Positions 1 to 6,212 are shown, counted from the stretch's first letter. The stretch: DNA of 6,212 bases from JACRPI01 sp041671005 (GCA_041671005.1 JBAZCJ010000086.1:1-6212); one strand, 5' to 3'. Translations and numbers: made by a program. Notes: generated from the sequence alone by a model not told the origin.

Positions 1-377
1 AACATTTTTTTTATCCACCCAAAAAAACTATGATCACGAACTATATCTACTGGAACAATATTATCTTCTTTTTTTTCTTGATCTACAATAACTACCATTT
101 TTTCACCTTCTTTAACAACTTGGTATTTATCTCTAATTGTTTCTTCAATACCTTCTGATGTCTTTAATTTTTCAATATCTTTGGTTATTAAATTCTCCCT
201 ATTACGCAGTGTATCAATTTGAGATAAAACCAAATCTTTTTTTTCTGAAACTTCCCTCTCCTTTTCAATTAAACCTATTATACTGTAAGCAAAAACTACT
301 AAAATAAAAAATAGAACCAAAAGTGCTAATGGTGAGTACCAAAAACTATGCATTTTTTTTCTATTGAATTCGGCCAT
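1..377 (-). CDS. FtsB/DivIC-like septum formation initiator family protein, C-terminus cut by window edge
   Basis: An open minus-strand frame starts at ATG 377-375 and runs off the left edge, giving at least 125 residues. The protein has a short basic N-terminus (MAEFNRKKMH) and one membrane span at about residues 14-37. A charged, heptad-like coiled coil follows at about 38-79, then a small extracytoplasmic segment with the family-type motif IRDKYQVVKEGE (81-92) and VVIVD. This order of TM, coiled coil and 'R..Y..V..GE' motif is that of FtsB/DivIC proteins, which join the divisome scaffold at the septal membrane. The region after residue 100 (EKKEDN... to FFGWIKKM) looks like the usual variable tail, so only a few residues are probably missing. 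The start codon has no Shine-Dalgarno sequence (ATTAAAAATG) and lies just downstream of an extended -10 on this strand. I cannot distinguish FtsB from DivIC or FtsL-like members, so no symbol is given. Confidence 0.82.
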   Translation of the reverse strand, partial: MAEFNRKKMHSFWYSPLALLVLFFILVVFAYSIIGLIEKEREVSEKKDLVLSQIDTLRNRENLITKDIEKLKTSEGIEETIRDKYQVVKEGEKMVVIVDQEKKEDNIVPVDIVRDHSFFGWIKKM

Positions 378-399
378 TTTTAATGCTATTATTGTATCA
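364..399 (+). promoter_or_regulatory. Predicted promoter of the small plus-strand ORF (leaderless start)
   Basis: A -35-like TTGAAT (364-369) is followed by exactly 17 bp and then by TATTAT (387-392), preceded by TGC (384-386), giving an extended -10 TGCTATTAT. Initiation 7 bases downstream falls on A399, the first base of the ATG of the small ORF, so the predicted mRNA is leaderless. The -35 lies inside the first codons of the divergent ftsB-like gene. Prediction from sequence only; no transcript data. Confidence 0.6.
384..399 (-). promoter_or_regulatory. Predicted extended -10 promoter of the ftsB-like gene, overlapping the divergent promoter
   Basis: Read on the minus strand, positions 399 to 391 give TGATACAAT, an extended -10 with five of six bases matching TATAAT. 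A start about 7 bases downstream (near 384) would leave only about 7 nt before the ATG at 377. The -35 at the matching distance is poor. A second possible pair is TTGATT (413-408) and TAATAG (391-386), 16 bp apart, which would start almost at the ATG. The element shares its bases with the plus-strand -10, forming a near-symmetric bidirectional unit. Confidence 0.45.
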
Positions 400-509
400 T
401 GTTTTTCAATCAAAAGAATAAGAAAAAAATAGAAAGAATTTTTGCAGTTATTTCTGTACTAATGATAATTAGTATGATTATGCTTTATATGCCTGTTTTG
501 TTTAAATAA
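399..509 (+). CDS. Small single-span membrane protein, 36 aa, function unknown
   Basis: This ORF starts at ATG 399 and stops at TAA 507-509. It encodes a 36-residue protein with a strongly basic N-terminus (MFFNQKNKKKIER), a hydrophobic segment at about residues 14-30 (IFAVISVLMIISMIMLY) and a short tail MPVLFK. The positive-inside rule predicts the N-terminus in the cytoplasm and one span across the membrane. It fills almost the whole spacer between the ftsB-like gene and lepA, and is the only plus-strand gene here. Support for it being real comes from the promoter placed to initiate exactly at its ATG, the clean TM architecture, and the tight convergent fit with lepA (4 bp between stop codons). 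It has no Shine-Dalgarno sequence, as expected for a leaderless message. I recall similar tiny 'basic head plus ISM-type TM' proteins in Parcubacteria genomes, but cannot confirm homology. Alternatively it is a chance ORF in AT-rich spacer DNA. Confidence 0.6.
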   Translation: MFFNQKNKKKIERIFAVISVLMIISMIMLYMPVLFK

Positions 510-521
510 ATAATTATTTAT
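506..521. repeat. Perfect 16-bp AT palindrome at the convergent gene ends
   Basis: ATAAATAATTATTTAT is perfectly self-complementary and centred between 513 and 514. It contains the TAA of the small plus-strand ORF (507-509) and the TAA of lepA (516-514). It could form a weak hairpin at the ends of both transcripts, but it has no G/C pairs and no clean T-tract, so a terminator role is uncertain. AT-rich sequence can also produce such symmetry by chance. Confidence 0.4.
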
Positions 522-2337
522 CATTGCTACTTCTCATCATTTTTAGGAACACCTCGTGAGAGATGTTTATTTTTGCACTTGATTGCATCCTCTTTTTACC
601 CTTCTTTTGCTTCTCTAAAAGTTTCTTTTTACGACTAACATCTCCTCCGCCCACAACTTTACTCCCATGCATTAATACATCTTTACGAAAAGCAGAAACT
701 GCTTCTGATGAAATTATTCGACCCAAAGCTTTAGCTTGTATTTTAAAAGCAAATTGCTGTCTTGGAATAATTTTTTGTAATTTTTCAACTTGATATTTAG
801 CTTCTTCTTCAACTCTTCTTCTTGATACAACACGACAAAATGCAGGCATTATTTCATTAGCTAAAATAATATCCATGCGAACAACATCCGCCTCTTTATA
901 TTCACCTATTTCATATGATATTGAAGCATAACCTGAAGTTAGACTTTTCATATCATCAAAAAAATTCCTCATAAGTTCACGAAGAGGCATTTCCAAATCT
1001 ATTGAAGATCTACTGTCTCCAAAATTATCAGTGCTTTTTATTGTAGCTTCATGTTCATACAAGAAAGGCATTAAAAAACTAGTATAGATAGATGGTGTAA
1101 TAATCTTTACATTAACCCATGGTTCAAAAATTTTTTGAGTTGTACCATCGTCTGGAAAAAGATGTGGAGAATAAATTGTTTCTTCTTTTCCATTTCTAAG
1201 AATAACTTTGTAAGTAATTGACGGCATTGTGACAACAAGCTCTAAACTAAATTCTCGATTTAATCTTTCAACTATTATTTCTAAATGTAACATCCCAAGA
1301 AAACCACAACGAAAACCTCTACCCAATGTCCCTGAAGATTCTTCTTCGTAAGAAAAAGATGAATCTGATAAACGCAAACGACTCAATGCCTGTTTAAGGT
1401 TTGGAAAGTCATCCTGACTTTCAGGATATACAGAAGCCCACACAACAGGTTTTGGATTCATATATCCAGGAAGTGGTAATGCGGGTTTTTTAGCGTAAGT
1501 AATCGTGTCACCAACAGAAGCAATACCTGGTTTTTTAATTCCAGTAACTATATAGCCGATTTCACCTGTTCCTATTTCATTTTTAGGTTCTTCTTCTGGA
1601 GAAAAAGTACCAACCTCAAGACAAATAAATCTTTCTGAAGAAACAGCAAATAATAGTGATTCCCCCTTCTTAAACTTTCCATCAATTACTCGAACATAAA
1701 CAATAACTCCTCTGTGGTTGTCATATTTAAAATCAAAAACCAAAGCACGAGCTCCATCAGTTTCGATTATTTCTTTTGGATGTTTTGGGTGAGGAATTCT
1801 TTTTATTACTTCAGCAAGTAATTCGGGGACACCAAAACCAGTTTTACCAGAAACCAATAATATTGTGTCTGGATCAATATTAAGCAAAATAGCTACTTCC
1901 ATTTTAACTTCATCAACCATAGCTAAAGGTGAATCAACTTTTGACAAAACAGGTATAATAACCAACCCAGAATCACGAGCCATTTGTAAGGTAGTAAGTG
2001 TCTGAGCTTGGACTCCTTGAGTAGCATCTACGAGCAATATAGAGCCTTCTACAGCCTTTAAAGCACGTGATACTTCGTAAGAAAAGTCTATATGTCCTGG
2101 CGTATCTATAAGATTTAATACATATTTTTCTCCATCCAAAATATGCTCCATACGAACAGGTTGCATTTTGATTGTTATACCTCTTTCTCTTTCTAGTTCC
2201 ATTGAATCTAAAACTTGATCTTTCATTTTACGTTTTTCAATAGTGCCTGTAACTTCAAGCATTCGGTCCGCCAAAGTACTCTTACCATGATCTATATGGG
2301 CAATTATTGAAAAATTTCTTATTGAATTGATATTCAT
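514..2337 (-). CDS. lepA: Elongation factor 4 (LepA), ribosome back-translocase-type GTPase
   Basis: The complete 607-residue protein matches the usual LepA length of about 600. LepA is a cytoplasmic translational GTPase that binds ribosomes and has been linked to back-translocation and 30S biogenesis. The G domain shows G1 AHIDHGKST (13-21), the switch I region ERERGITIK (49-57) and G3 DTPGH (78-82) with the catalytic-type His82. An EF-Tu-like domain II and two EF-G-like domains follow, including the LepA-typical GRGFRCGFLGMLHLEI (339-354). The C-terminal domain, including SRKKKLLEKQKKGKKRM (568-584), is unique to EF4. Three things are odd: G4 is SKVD (132-135) instead of NKxD, G5 is SGKTG (163-167) instead of SAKTG, and the loop between RKDV and GGD (555-563) is longer than the textbook form. 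The start gives the expected MxxxxIRNFSIIAHIDHGKST opening. There is no useful Shine-Dalgarno sequence; the AAGG at 2343-2340 is only 2 nt from the ATG. It converges on the small ORF downstream. Confidence 0.97.
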   Translation of the reverse strand: MNINSIRNFSIIAHIDHGKSTLADRMLEVTGTIEKRKMKDQVLDSMELERERGITIKMQPVRMEHILDGEKYVLNLIDTPGHIDFSYEVSRALKAVEGSILLVDATQGVQAQTLTTLQMARDSGLVIIPVLSKVDSPLAMVDEVKMEVAILLNIDPDTILLVSGKTGFGVPELLAEVIKRIPHPKHPKEIIETDGARALVFDFKYDNHRGVIVYVRVIDGKFKKGESLLFAVSSERFICLEVGTFSPEEEPKNEIGTGEIGYIVTGIKKPGIASVGDTITYAKKPALPLPGYMNPKPVVWASVYPESQDDFPNLKQALSRLRLSDSSFSYEEESSGTLGRGFRCGFLGMLHLEIIVERLNREFSLELVVTMPSITYKVILRNGKEETIYSPHLFPDDGTTQKIFEPWVNVKIITPSIYTSFLMPFLYEHEATIKSTDNFGDSRSSIDLEMPLRELMRNFFDDMKSLTSGYASISYEIGEYKEADVVRMDIILANEIMPAFCRVVSRRRVEEEAKYQVEKLQKIIPRQQFAFKIQAKALGRIISSEAVSAFRKDVLMHGSKVVGGGDVSRKKKLLEKQKKGKKRMQSSAKINISHEVFLKMMRSSNDK

Positions 2338-2340
2338 AAC

Positions 2341-2370
2341 CTTATACTAGCAAAAAAAGCCTTAAAACAA
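2341..2370 (-). promoter_or_regulatory. Possible lepA promoter with leaderless or near-leaderless start
   Basis: On the minus strand TTGTTT (2370-2365) is followed by CTAGTATAAG (2350-2341), which offers TATAAG at an 18-bp spacing or TAGTAT at 15 bp. With the latter -10, initiation would fall on the ATG at 2337. The absence of a properly spaced Shine-Dalgarno sequence fits this reading. The hexamer matches are moderate and the region is AT-rich, so this is a tentative call. Confidence 0.35.
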
Positions 2371-2377
2371 AAGCTTT
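2352..2377 (-). terminator. Weak terminator-like hairpin between murJ and lepA
   Basis: Read on the minus strand, AAAGCTTT (2377-2370) can pair with AAGGCTTT (2363-2356). This makes an 8-bp stem with one U-G wobble and a 6-nt loop, running into a 7-T tract (2358-2352). It lies 4 bp after the flippase stop codon. The stem is weak (two G-C pairs), so it would at most attenuate read-through into lepA. It fits the idea that lepA has its own promoter. Confidence 0.35.
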
Positions 2378-2380
2378 ACA

Positions 2381-4066
2381 TTATAATTCACCTTGTTCTG
2401 GAGCAACAATGTTTTTATTAGATAACTTATGACTAAGAACCTTTATAATATCAAGAAGTTGTTCATTTTTTAGAATAAATAAAACCAAGACACCAGAAAA
2501 AATACCTATTAAACCAGACAGGAACCCTTGAAGAAAAATGCCTAAAAAAGTTCCAAGATTAAATATTTGACTGAAGAAATTTAAAGACATATAGGCAAAT
2601 AACCCCATAGTAACCGAACCTAGAGTACTTTCATAAAAAGTTTTACTCAACATTATCTGCCCTTTTTTAATAAAATCTCTTTTAAACAAAAACCAAATGA
2701 AAAAGAAATTAAACAATGAACCCATAGCATAAGCTAGAGGGAGTGCAAGCATTATGGTTCCAGGAACATCTCTAACACGGAGCAGAGTCTCTAACAGATT
2801 TAAAGTTTGAGGATAATTTTTAAAAATATATAAAATAATATAAGCAAAAATAATAACCATCAAAGATGATATAACATTTATAATAAGAGGTTTCTTTGTT
2901 TTTGCTGCAGCATAATAACCTCTTACAAATAAAAGAACTAAACTTTGAGTTGCTAAAGATATAATAAAAAGTGAAATTGCTGCTGCTGTAAGTCTAGTAT
3001 CAGCCCAAGAAAAAGCATTCGCTCCAAGAATTACACGAACTATTTGAGCACGAAGAATAGCAATTAAGGATATAACGGGAAGAGTCCAAAAAATTATTTG
3101 TTTTGCTGCTCCAATAATATGTTCAATAAATTTATCCATATCTTTCATGGAAAAAGACCTAACTAACACTGGAAAAGCAGCAACTGAATATGAAATTCCT
3201 ATTATACCAACGGGGACAGATTGTAAATTAAATGAAAAAGTAAAAAGCGAAATTGAACCTTCTTTTAAAGTTGAAGCCATAGCAATTAAAACAATAAAAG
3301 CTAAACTATTACAGGAAAGTGCCAATGTTCTAGGAAGAGATAGCTTCATAACATCAAATATCTCTTTCCAGTTAATTTTAAAAGTTAAACTAGGAAATAA
3401 ACCATGTTTAATAACAACTGGAATTTGAACGCATAAATGCATTACTGCTCCAAAAATAACACCAAATGCTAATCCATAAACTCCCCATATGGGATACAGA
3501 AAAATAATTCCAAAAAGTATTCCTAAATTATAAAAAATAGGTGAAAGTGAAAAAATGAAAAAATTTTTAAACAATTGAGTTACTGAACCTATCAAATTTG
3601 ATAGACCAATAAATATTGGGGAAAGTAACATTATACGACTCGTAACAACAAGAGATGATATTTGTTCTGGAGAAAAACCAGGGGCTATATACCTAGCAAT
3701 AAATGGCATTAATATTGCAACAATCAAACTTGCCGCAACCATAAACATCATATAAGCACTAAAAACATTACTCAAAAAATGTTGGGCTTTTTTATTACCG
3801 TCATCCCCTTTTATTCTATCCATTAAAAATGGAAGAAGAACCGTGACTGAAGCAAGTGAAGCAATAGAAATATATAAGAAATCAGGAATGCGAAAGGCCG
3901 CGTAATAAGTATCGAGAATTGTTCCTGGACCAATAACACTTGCTAATGTTCTGTCTCGAATAAGACCTAATACTTGAGAGAGAAAAGCGAAACCGCCAAG
4001 TAATAAGGCGGCTTCGTTTATCCCATTAAATTCTTTATTGAAGAATGTTAGAATTTTCTTAGGCAT
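2381..4066 (-). CDS. murJ: MurJ/MviN-family lipid-linked precursor flippase
   Basis: The 561-residue polytopic inner-membrane protein belongs to the MurJ branch of the MOP superfamily, which flips lipid II (undecaprenyl-linked peptidoglycan precursor) outward. Family marks are SQVLGLIRDR (30-39), the D52/AFRIP (57-61) region, IAPGF (127-131), the SVPVGIIGISYSVAAFPVL segment (283-301) and RGYYAAAKTKKP (382-393). About 14 hydrophobic spans run from residue 18 to about 535, followed by a hydrophilic tail. By my alignment from memory with E. coli MurJ, Arg24, Asp39 and Lys46 are kept (R37, D52, R59). Arg18, Arg52 and Arg270 are replaced by Q31, Y65 and N280, so the substrate cavity differs. The ATG at 4066 is preceded by only 12 bp after the upstream gene's tandem TAA TAG and has no Shine-Dalgarno sequence, which suggests co-transcription and perhaps coupled translation. 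Adjacency to a Wzy/ligase-like protein leaves open a role as a flippase for another lipid-linked glycan. Confidence 0.88.
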   Translation of the reverse strand: MPKKILTFFNKEFNGINEAALLLGGFAFLSQVLGLIRDRTLASVIGPGTILDTYYAAFRIPDFLYISIASLASVTVLLPFLMDRIKGDDGNKKAQHFLSNVFSAYMMFMVAASLIVAILMPFIARYIAPGFSPEQISSLVVTSRIMLLSPIFIGLSNLIGSVTQLFKNFFIFSLSPIFYNLGILFGIIFLYPIWGVYGLAFGVIFGAVMHLCVQIPVVIKHGLFPSLTFKINWKEIFDVMKLSLPRTLALSCNSLAFIVLIAMASTLKEGSISLFTFSFNLQSVPVGIIGISYSVAAFPVLVRSFSMKDMDKFIEHIIGAAKQIIFWTLPVISLIAILRAQIVRVILGANAFSWADTRLTAAAISLFIISLATQSLVLLFVRGYYAAAKTKKPLIINVISSLMVIIFAYIILYIFKNYPQTLNLLETLLRVRDVPGTIMLALPLAYAMGSLFNFFFIWFLFKRDFIKKGQIMLSKTFYESTLGSVTMGLFAYMSLNFFSQIFNLGTFLGIFLQGFLSGLIGIFSGVLVLFILKNEQLLDIIKVLSHKLSNKNIVAPEQGEL

Positions 4067-4078
4067 TACAGAAAACTA

Positions 4079-6212
4079 TTATTGTCCCTGTGTTGGTAAT
4101 TTTTCAGTATTATCTTTTGTTGTTGCTTTTTTTGCATCAGGAGTATTAGTTGTTGTATCAACTACTGGTGCAGTTGGAGCTCCAACTCTTGATAAAGAAT
4201 CAATAGCATCTTTTACATCTTGGTTTCCAGGCAATACTTCTGTTAAAATTTTAAATTGAACTAATGCATCACTTACACGATTAACTTTTTGATAGGACTT
4301 ACCTAGGAAATATCTAGCATTCCAATAAGAGTTATCGAGAATCACAGCTTGTTCAAATGCACCAACAGCTCCAGAGTAATCAGCAGCATTATATCTCAAC
4401 AATCCTAATCTAAAGAATATTGTTGCATCTCCTGAATTCAATTGAGCAGCTTTTTCTACTTGCTTGATAGCAGCAGCTGAATTTCCTTCATTAGTTTCAA
4501 TTTGAGCTAACAAGAACAAAGCATCTGAATAATTCAATTTGAGATCAAGAGCTTGTTGTATTAATACTCTTGCTGCCTCATTATTCTTTTTGGCAACTTC
4601 TAATTGGGCTTTTGCAAGTATGATGGAAGGATTGTTTGGTGCTAACTGTATAGCCTTATCATAAGAAGCAATTGCACTTTCGTAACTATTTTCTACGGAA
4701 AGAGCTAGAAGTGAAGAATATATATTACCCAAATTAACATAGTTTAGATATTGTTTTGGATTTTGACCAACAGCGAGGGTTGCAGCATTTTGTGAATAAT
4801 TTATCAACTGCTGAAGACTTGCTTTTAGAGTATCTCCAGAAACATTTTTATCATTAACCAAGACTCCTATTTGAGCTATGTATACTTGTGATAGTGTACG
4901 GTAATAAACATCATTTTTATCCAAAGAAATTGCATTTGTTAACATTTTTTCTGAACGAACTAGGGATTCTAAAGTATTGTCAGTTTTCAATCCTTTTGAG
5001 AAATATATTACTGAAGTAAACTTTTCTACATATAAATATGTAACTGAAAGTGTCACAATCATAAGAACCATTAAAGAAAGAATCGCAAAGAAACTATTTC
5101 TTGGATCATTTAAGAATGAATATTCTTTTATAGGGACTACTTGTCTATAAACTAGTATTCCAATCAAAATACCACTTGAAGCAAAAGCTAACATTAACAT
5201 TATAATATTTGGTGTATATATTATGAATGTAATCCATGAATAAAGAGAAATCATGAATGTTGTCAAAATAAAGTAATTTGACAATGGATCCTTAAGAGCA
5301 ACTCGAAGTGATTGAATACCTCTCATGAAATAAATAATGAAAAATGCAATCCATGCAAGTAAACCTAAAATTCCAGTTGTTACAACAAAAGTAGAAAGTG
5401 TACTATATCCTTCATTGAAGTTTGTATCCCAAAATACAGTTTGTGCAATATCCTTTGGTTGCCATAATGCCCAATCTATAACAAAAGTATTAGGACCTGT
5501 TCCGAATGCTGGGTTATGTTTAATAGACTTATATGCAATTTGAGCTGTAGTAGTAATAGAAGGACGAACTTCTGGATTTGAAAGATTTATGTATTTTGAA
5601 ATTAAACCACCAAGAGAATTACTTCCAACCAAAAATGATAGACAGAAAAATACTACGACTAAAGCCGCAAATGGAAATCTCTTTTTATCTCCACCTCCAT
5701 GAACGATATGAATACCTGCGTGCTGAATCGAAACACTGTAAACAAAGATAATTATTGAAAATACTCCTACTAATAACCAGACTAGTGGTATATTGATAAC
5801 TACAAGGAAAAATAGACCTGTAACCAAAAGAAAATATTGAACAACAAGGAAAAAACCTTTTGTTTTTAAAAATTCAAGAGTGAAAAGTGATAGCAATATA
5901 ATCAAACCAAACAATAATGCAAAGTTATTCCAACTTCCAACAAGATTACCTGAAGATATACCTTGCAATAGACCTGGAAGAAAACGACCGAAACCAATAA
6001 ACATATTTAGAAGTTCAAAAACAGAAAGGATCAATGCTCCTAAAAATAATGCTCCAACGAAATACCATAATCTTTTTTCTGTTTGGAAATACATAGATGA
6101 CAAGAAAAAGATAACATAAAGTATCAACATTGACCCAAATGTTCCCATTTCAAAACCACTACCGAAGAGTGATACGTACAATGAAGACGAGAAAAACGAG
6201 GCAATCAAAAAA
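4079..6212 (-). CDS. O-antigen ligase/Wzy-like membrane protein with C-terminal TPR domain, N-terminus cut by window edge
   Basis: The frame is open to the right edge. The TTG at 6208 is probably an internal Leu, so the true start lies outside; residue numbers here count from that codon (709 aa). About ten membrane spans are visible (near 21-40, 48-70, 95-112, 118-134, 138-158, 180-198, 270-292, 310-330, 333-353 and 371-393). A large loop before span 7 carries KHNPAFGTGPNTF (230-242) and NEGYSTLSTFVVTTGILGLLAW (264-285, allowing for variation), resembling the GxGPxxF and 'HN..L....G..GL' signatures of O-antigen ligases and Wzy polymerases. The usual His of the second motif is not obvious. After the last span come about five TPR-like repeats (487-661, for example SYESAIASYDKAIQLAPN and YSGAVGAFEQAVILDN) and a Thr/Pro/Lys-rich tail. 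The positive-inside rule puts the catalytic loop and the TPRs outside the cytoplasm. It likely joins or polymerises lipid-linked glycans. It ends with tandem TAA TAG, 12 bp before the flippase gene. Confidence 0.82.
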   Translation of the reverse strand, partial: FLIASFFSSSLYVSLFGSGFEMGTFGSMLILYVIFFLSSMYFQTEKRLWYFVGALFLGALILSVFELLNMFIGFGRFLPGLLQGISSGNLVGSWNNFALLFGLIILLSLFTLEFLKTKGFFLVVQYFLLVTGLFFLVVINIPLVWLLVGVFSIIIFVYSVSIQHAGIHIVHGGGDKKRFPFAALVVVFFCLSFLVGSNSLGGLISKYINLSNPEVRPSITTTAQIAYKSIKHNPAFGTGPNTFVIDWALWQPKDIAQTVFWDTNFNEGYSTLSTFVVTTGILGLLAWIAFFIIYFMRGIQSLRVALKDPLSNYFILTTFMISLYSWITFIIYTPNIIMLMLAFASSGILIGILVYRQVVPIKEYSFLNDPRNSFFAILSLMVLMIVTLSVTYLYVEKFTSVIYFSKGLKTDNTLESLVRSEKMLTNAISLDKNDVYYRTLSQVYIAQIGVLVNDKNVSGDTLKASLQQLINYSQNAATLAVGQNPKQYLNYVNLGNIYSSLLALSVENSYESAIASYDKAIQLAPNNPSIILAKAQLEVAKKNNEAARVLIQQALDLKLNYSDALFLLAQIETNEGNSAAAIKQVEKAAQLNSGDATIFFRLGLLRYNAADYSGAVGAFEQAVILDNSYWNARYFLGKSYQKVNRVSDALVQFKILTEVLPGNQDVKDAIDSLSRVGAPTAPVVDTTTNTPDAKKATTKDNTEKLPTQGQ

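Noticed and set aside
457..474. Inverted repeat TACTAAT GATA ATTAGTA in the small ORF
   Set aside because: The stem has 7 bp with only one G/C pair and lies in AT-rich TM-coding sequence. It is not followed by a T-tract, so it is probably coincidental.
563..793. Plus-strand open frame of 76 codons inside lepA
   Set aside because: It is antisense to a strongly conserved part of the LepA C-terminal domain. Its Phe/Leu/Cys-rich composition is what the complement of a Lys/Glu-rich coding stretch gives.
3147..3428. Plus-strand open frame of 93 codons inside murJ
   Set aside because: It is antisense to MurJ membrane segments and has no promoter, recognisable domain or start context of its own.
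4038..4259. Plus-strand open frame of 73 codons across the murJ start and the end of the TPR gene
   Set aside because: It overlaps two supported genes on the other strand. Its sequence reflects the complement of the Thr-rich tail.
5337..6119. Two further plus-strand open frames (5337-5543 and 5880-6119)
   Set aside because: Both are antisense to transmembrane coding sequence of the ligase-like gene, without independent support.
6206..6208. TTG as a start codon for the ligase-like protein
   Set aside because: The frame stays open upstream to the window edge, and the first residues continue a hydrophobic segment. The codon is more likely an internal leucine.

Overview
The window is an AT-rich bacterial segment that looks like Candidate Phyla Radiation (Patescibacteria, probably Parcubacteria-like) DNA. 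The evidence is the low GC with A/T-ending codons, the short divergent spacers, the lack of clear Shine-Dalgarno sequences, a MurJ-family flippase with a non-standard cavity, and a polytopic O-antigen-ligase-like protein carrying C-terminal TPRs, a type often seen in these genomes. The lineage is inferred from gene style; no rRNA or other taxonomic marker is present. The standard code reads every frame cleanly and all stops seen are TAA.

Four genes run leftward on the minus strand. In transcription order they are: a membrane O-antigen-ligase/Wzy-like protein with extracytoplasmic TPRs (6212-4079, N-terminus outside the window); a MurJ/MviN-type lipid-linked precursor flippase (4066-2381), only 12 bp downstream; lepA, encoding elongation factor 4 (2337-514), after a 43-bp gap that holds a weak terminator-like hairpin and a possible lepA promoter; and a FtsB/DivIC-like septum formation initiator (377-1, C-terminus outside the window).

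The fifth gene was found by reading the 136-bp lepA/ftsB-like gap. It is a 36-codon plus-strand ORF (399-509) for a tiny single-span membrane protein. It begins where a good plus-strand promoter (TTGAAT, 17 bp, extended -10 TGCTATTAT) would start transcription, so its mRNA would be leaderless. The same 16 bp read on the other strand give TGATACAAT, an extended -10 facing the ftsB-like gene. One symmetric element could therefore fire in both directions. The small ORF converges on lepA, with the two stop codons 4 bp apart inside a perfect 16-bp AT palindrome.

The flippase and ligase pair suggests export and polymerisation or attachment of a lipid-linked cell-surface glycan. The FtsB-like protein belongs to septation and LepA to translation. 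The most interesting points are the small leaderless ORF with its symmetric promoter, the loss of three of four key arginines in the MurJ homologue, and non-canonical guanine-binding motifs and an enlarged C-terminal loop in LepA. No RNA gene, CRISPR array or mobile element was seen.
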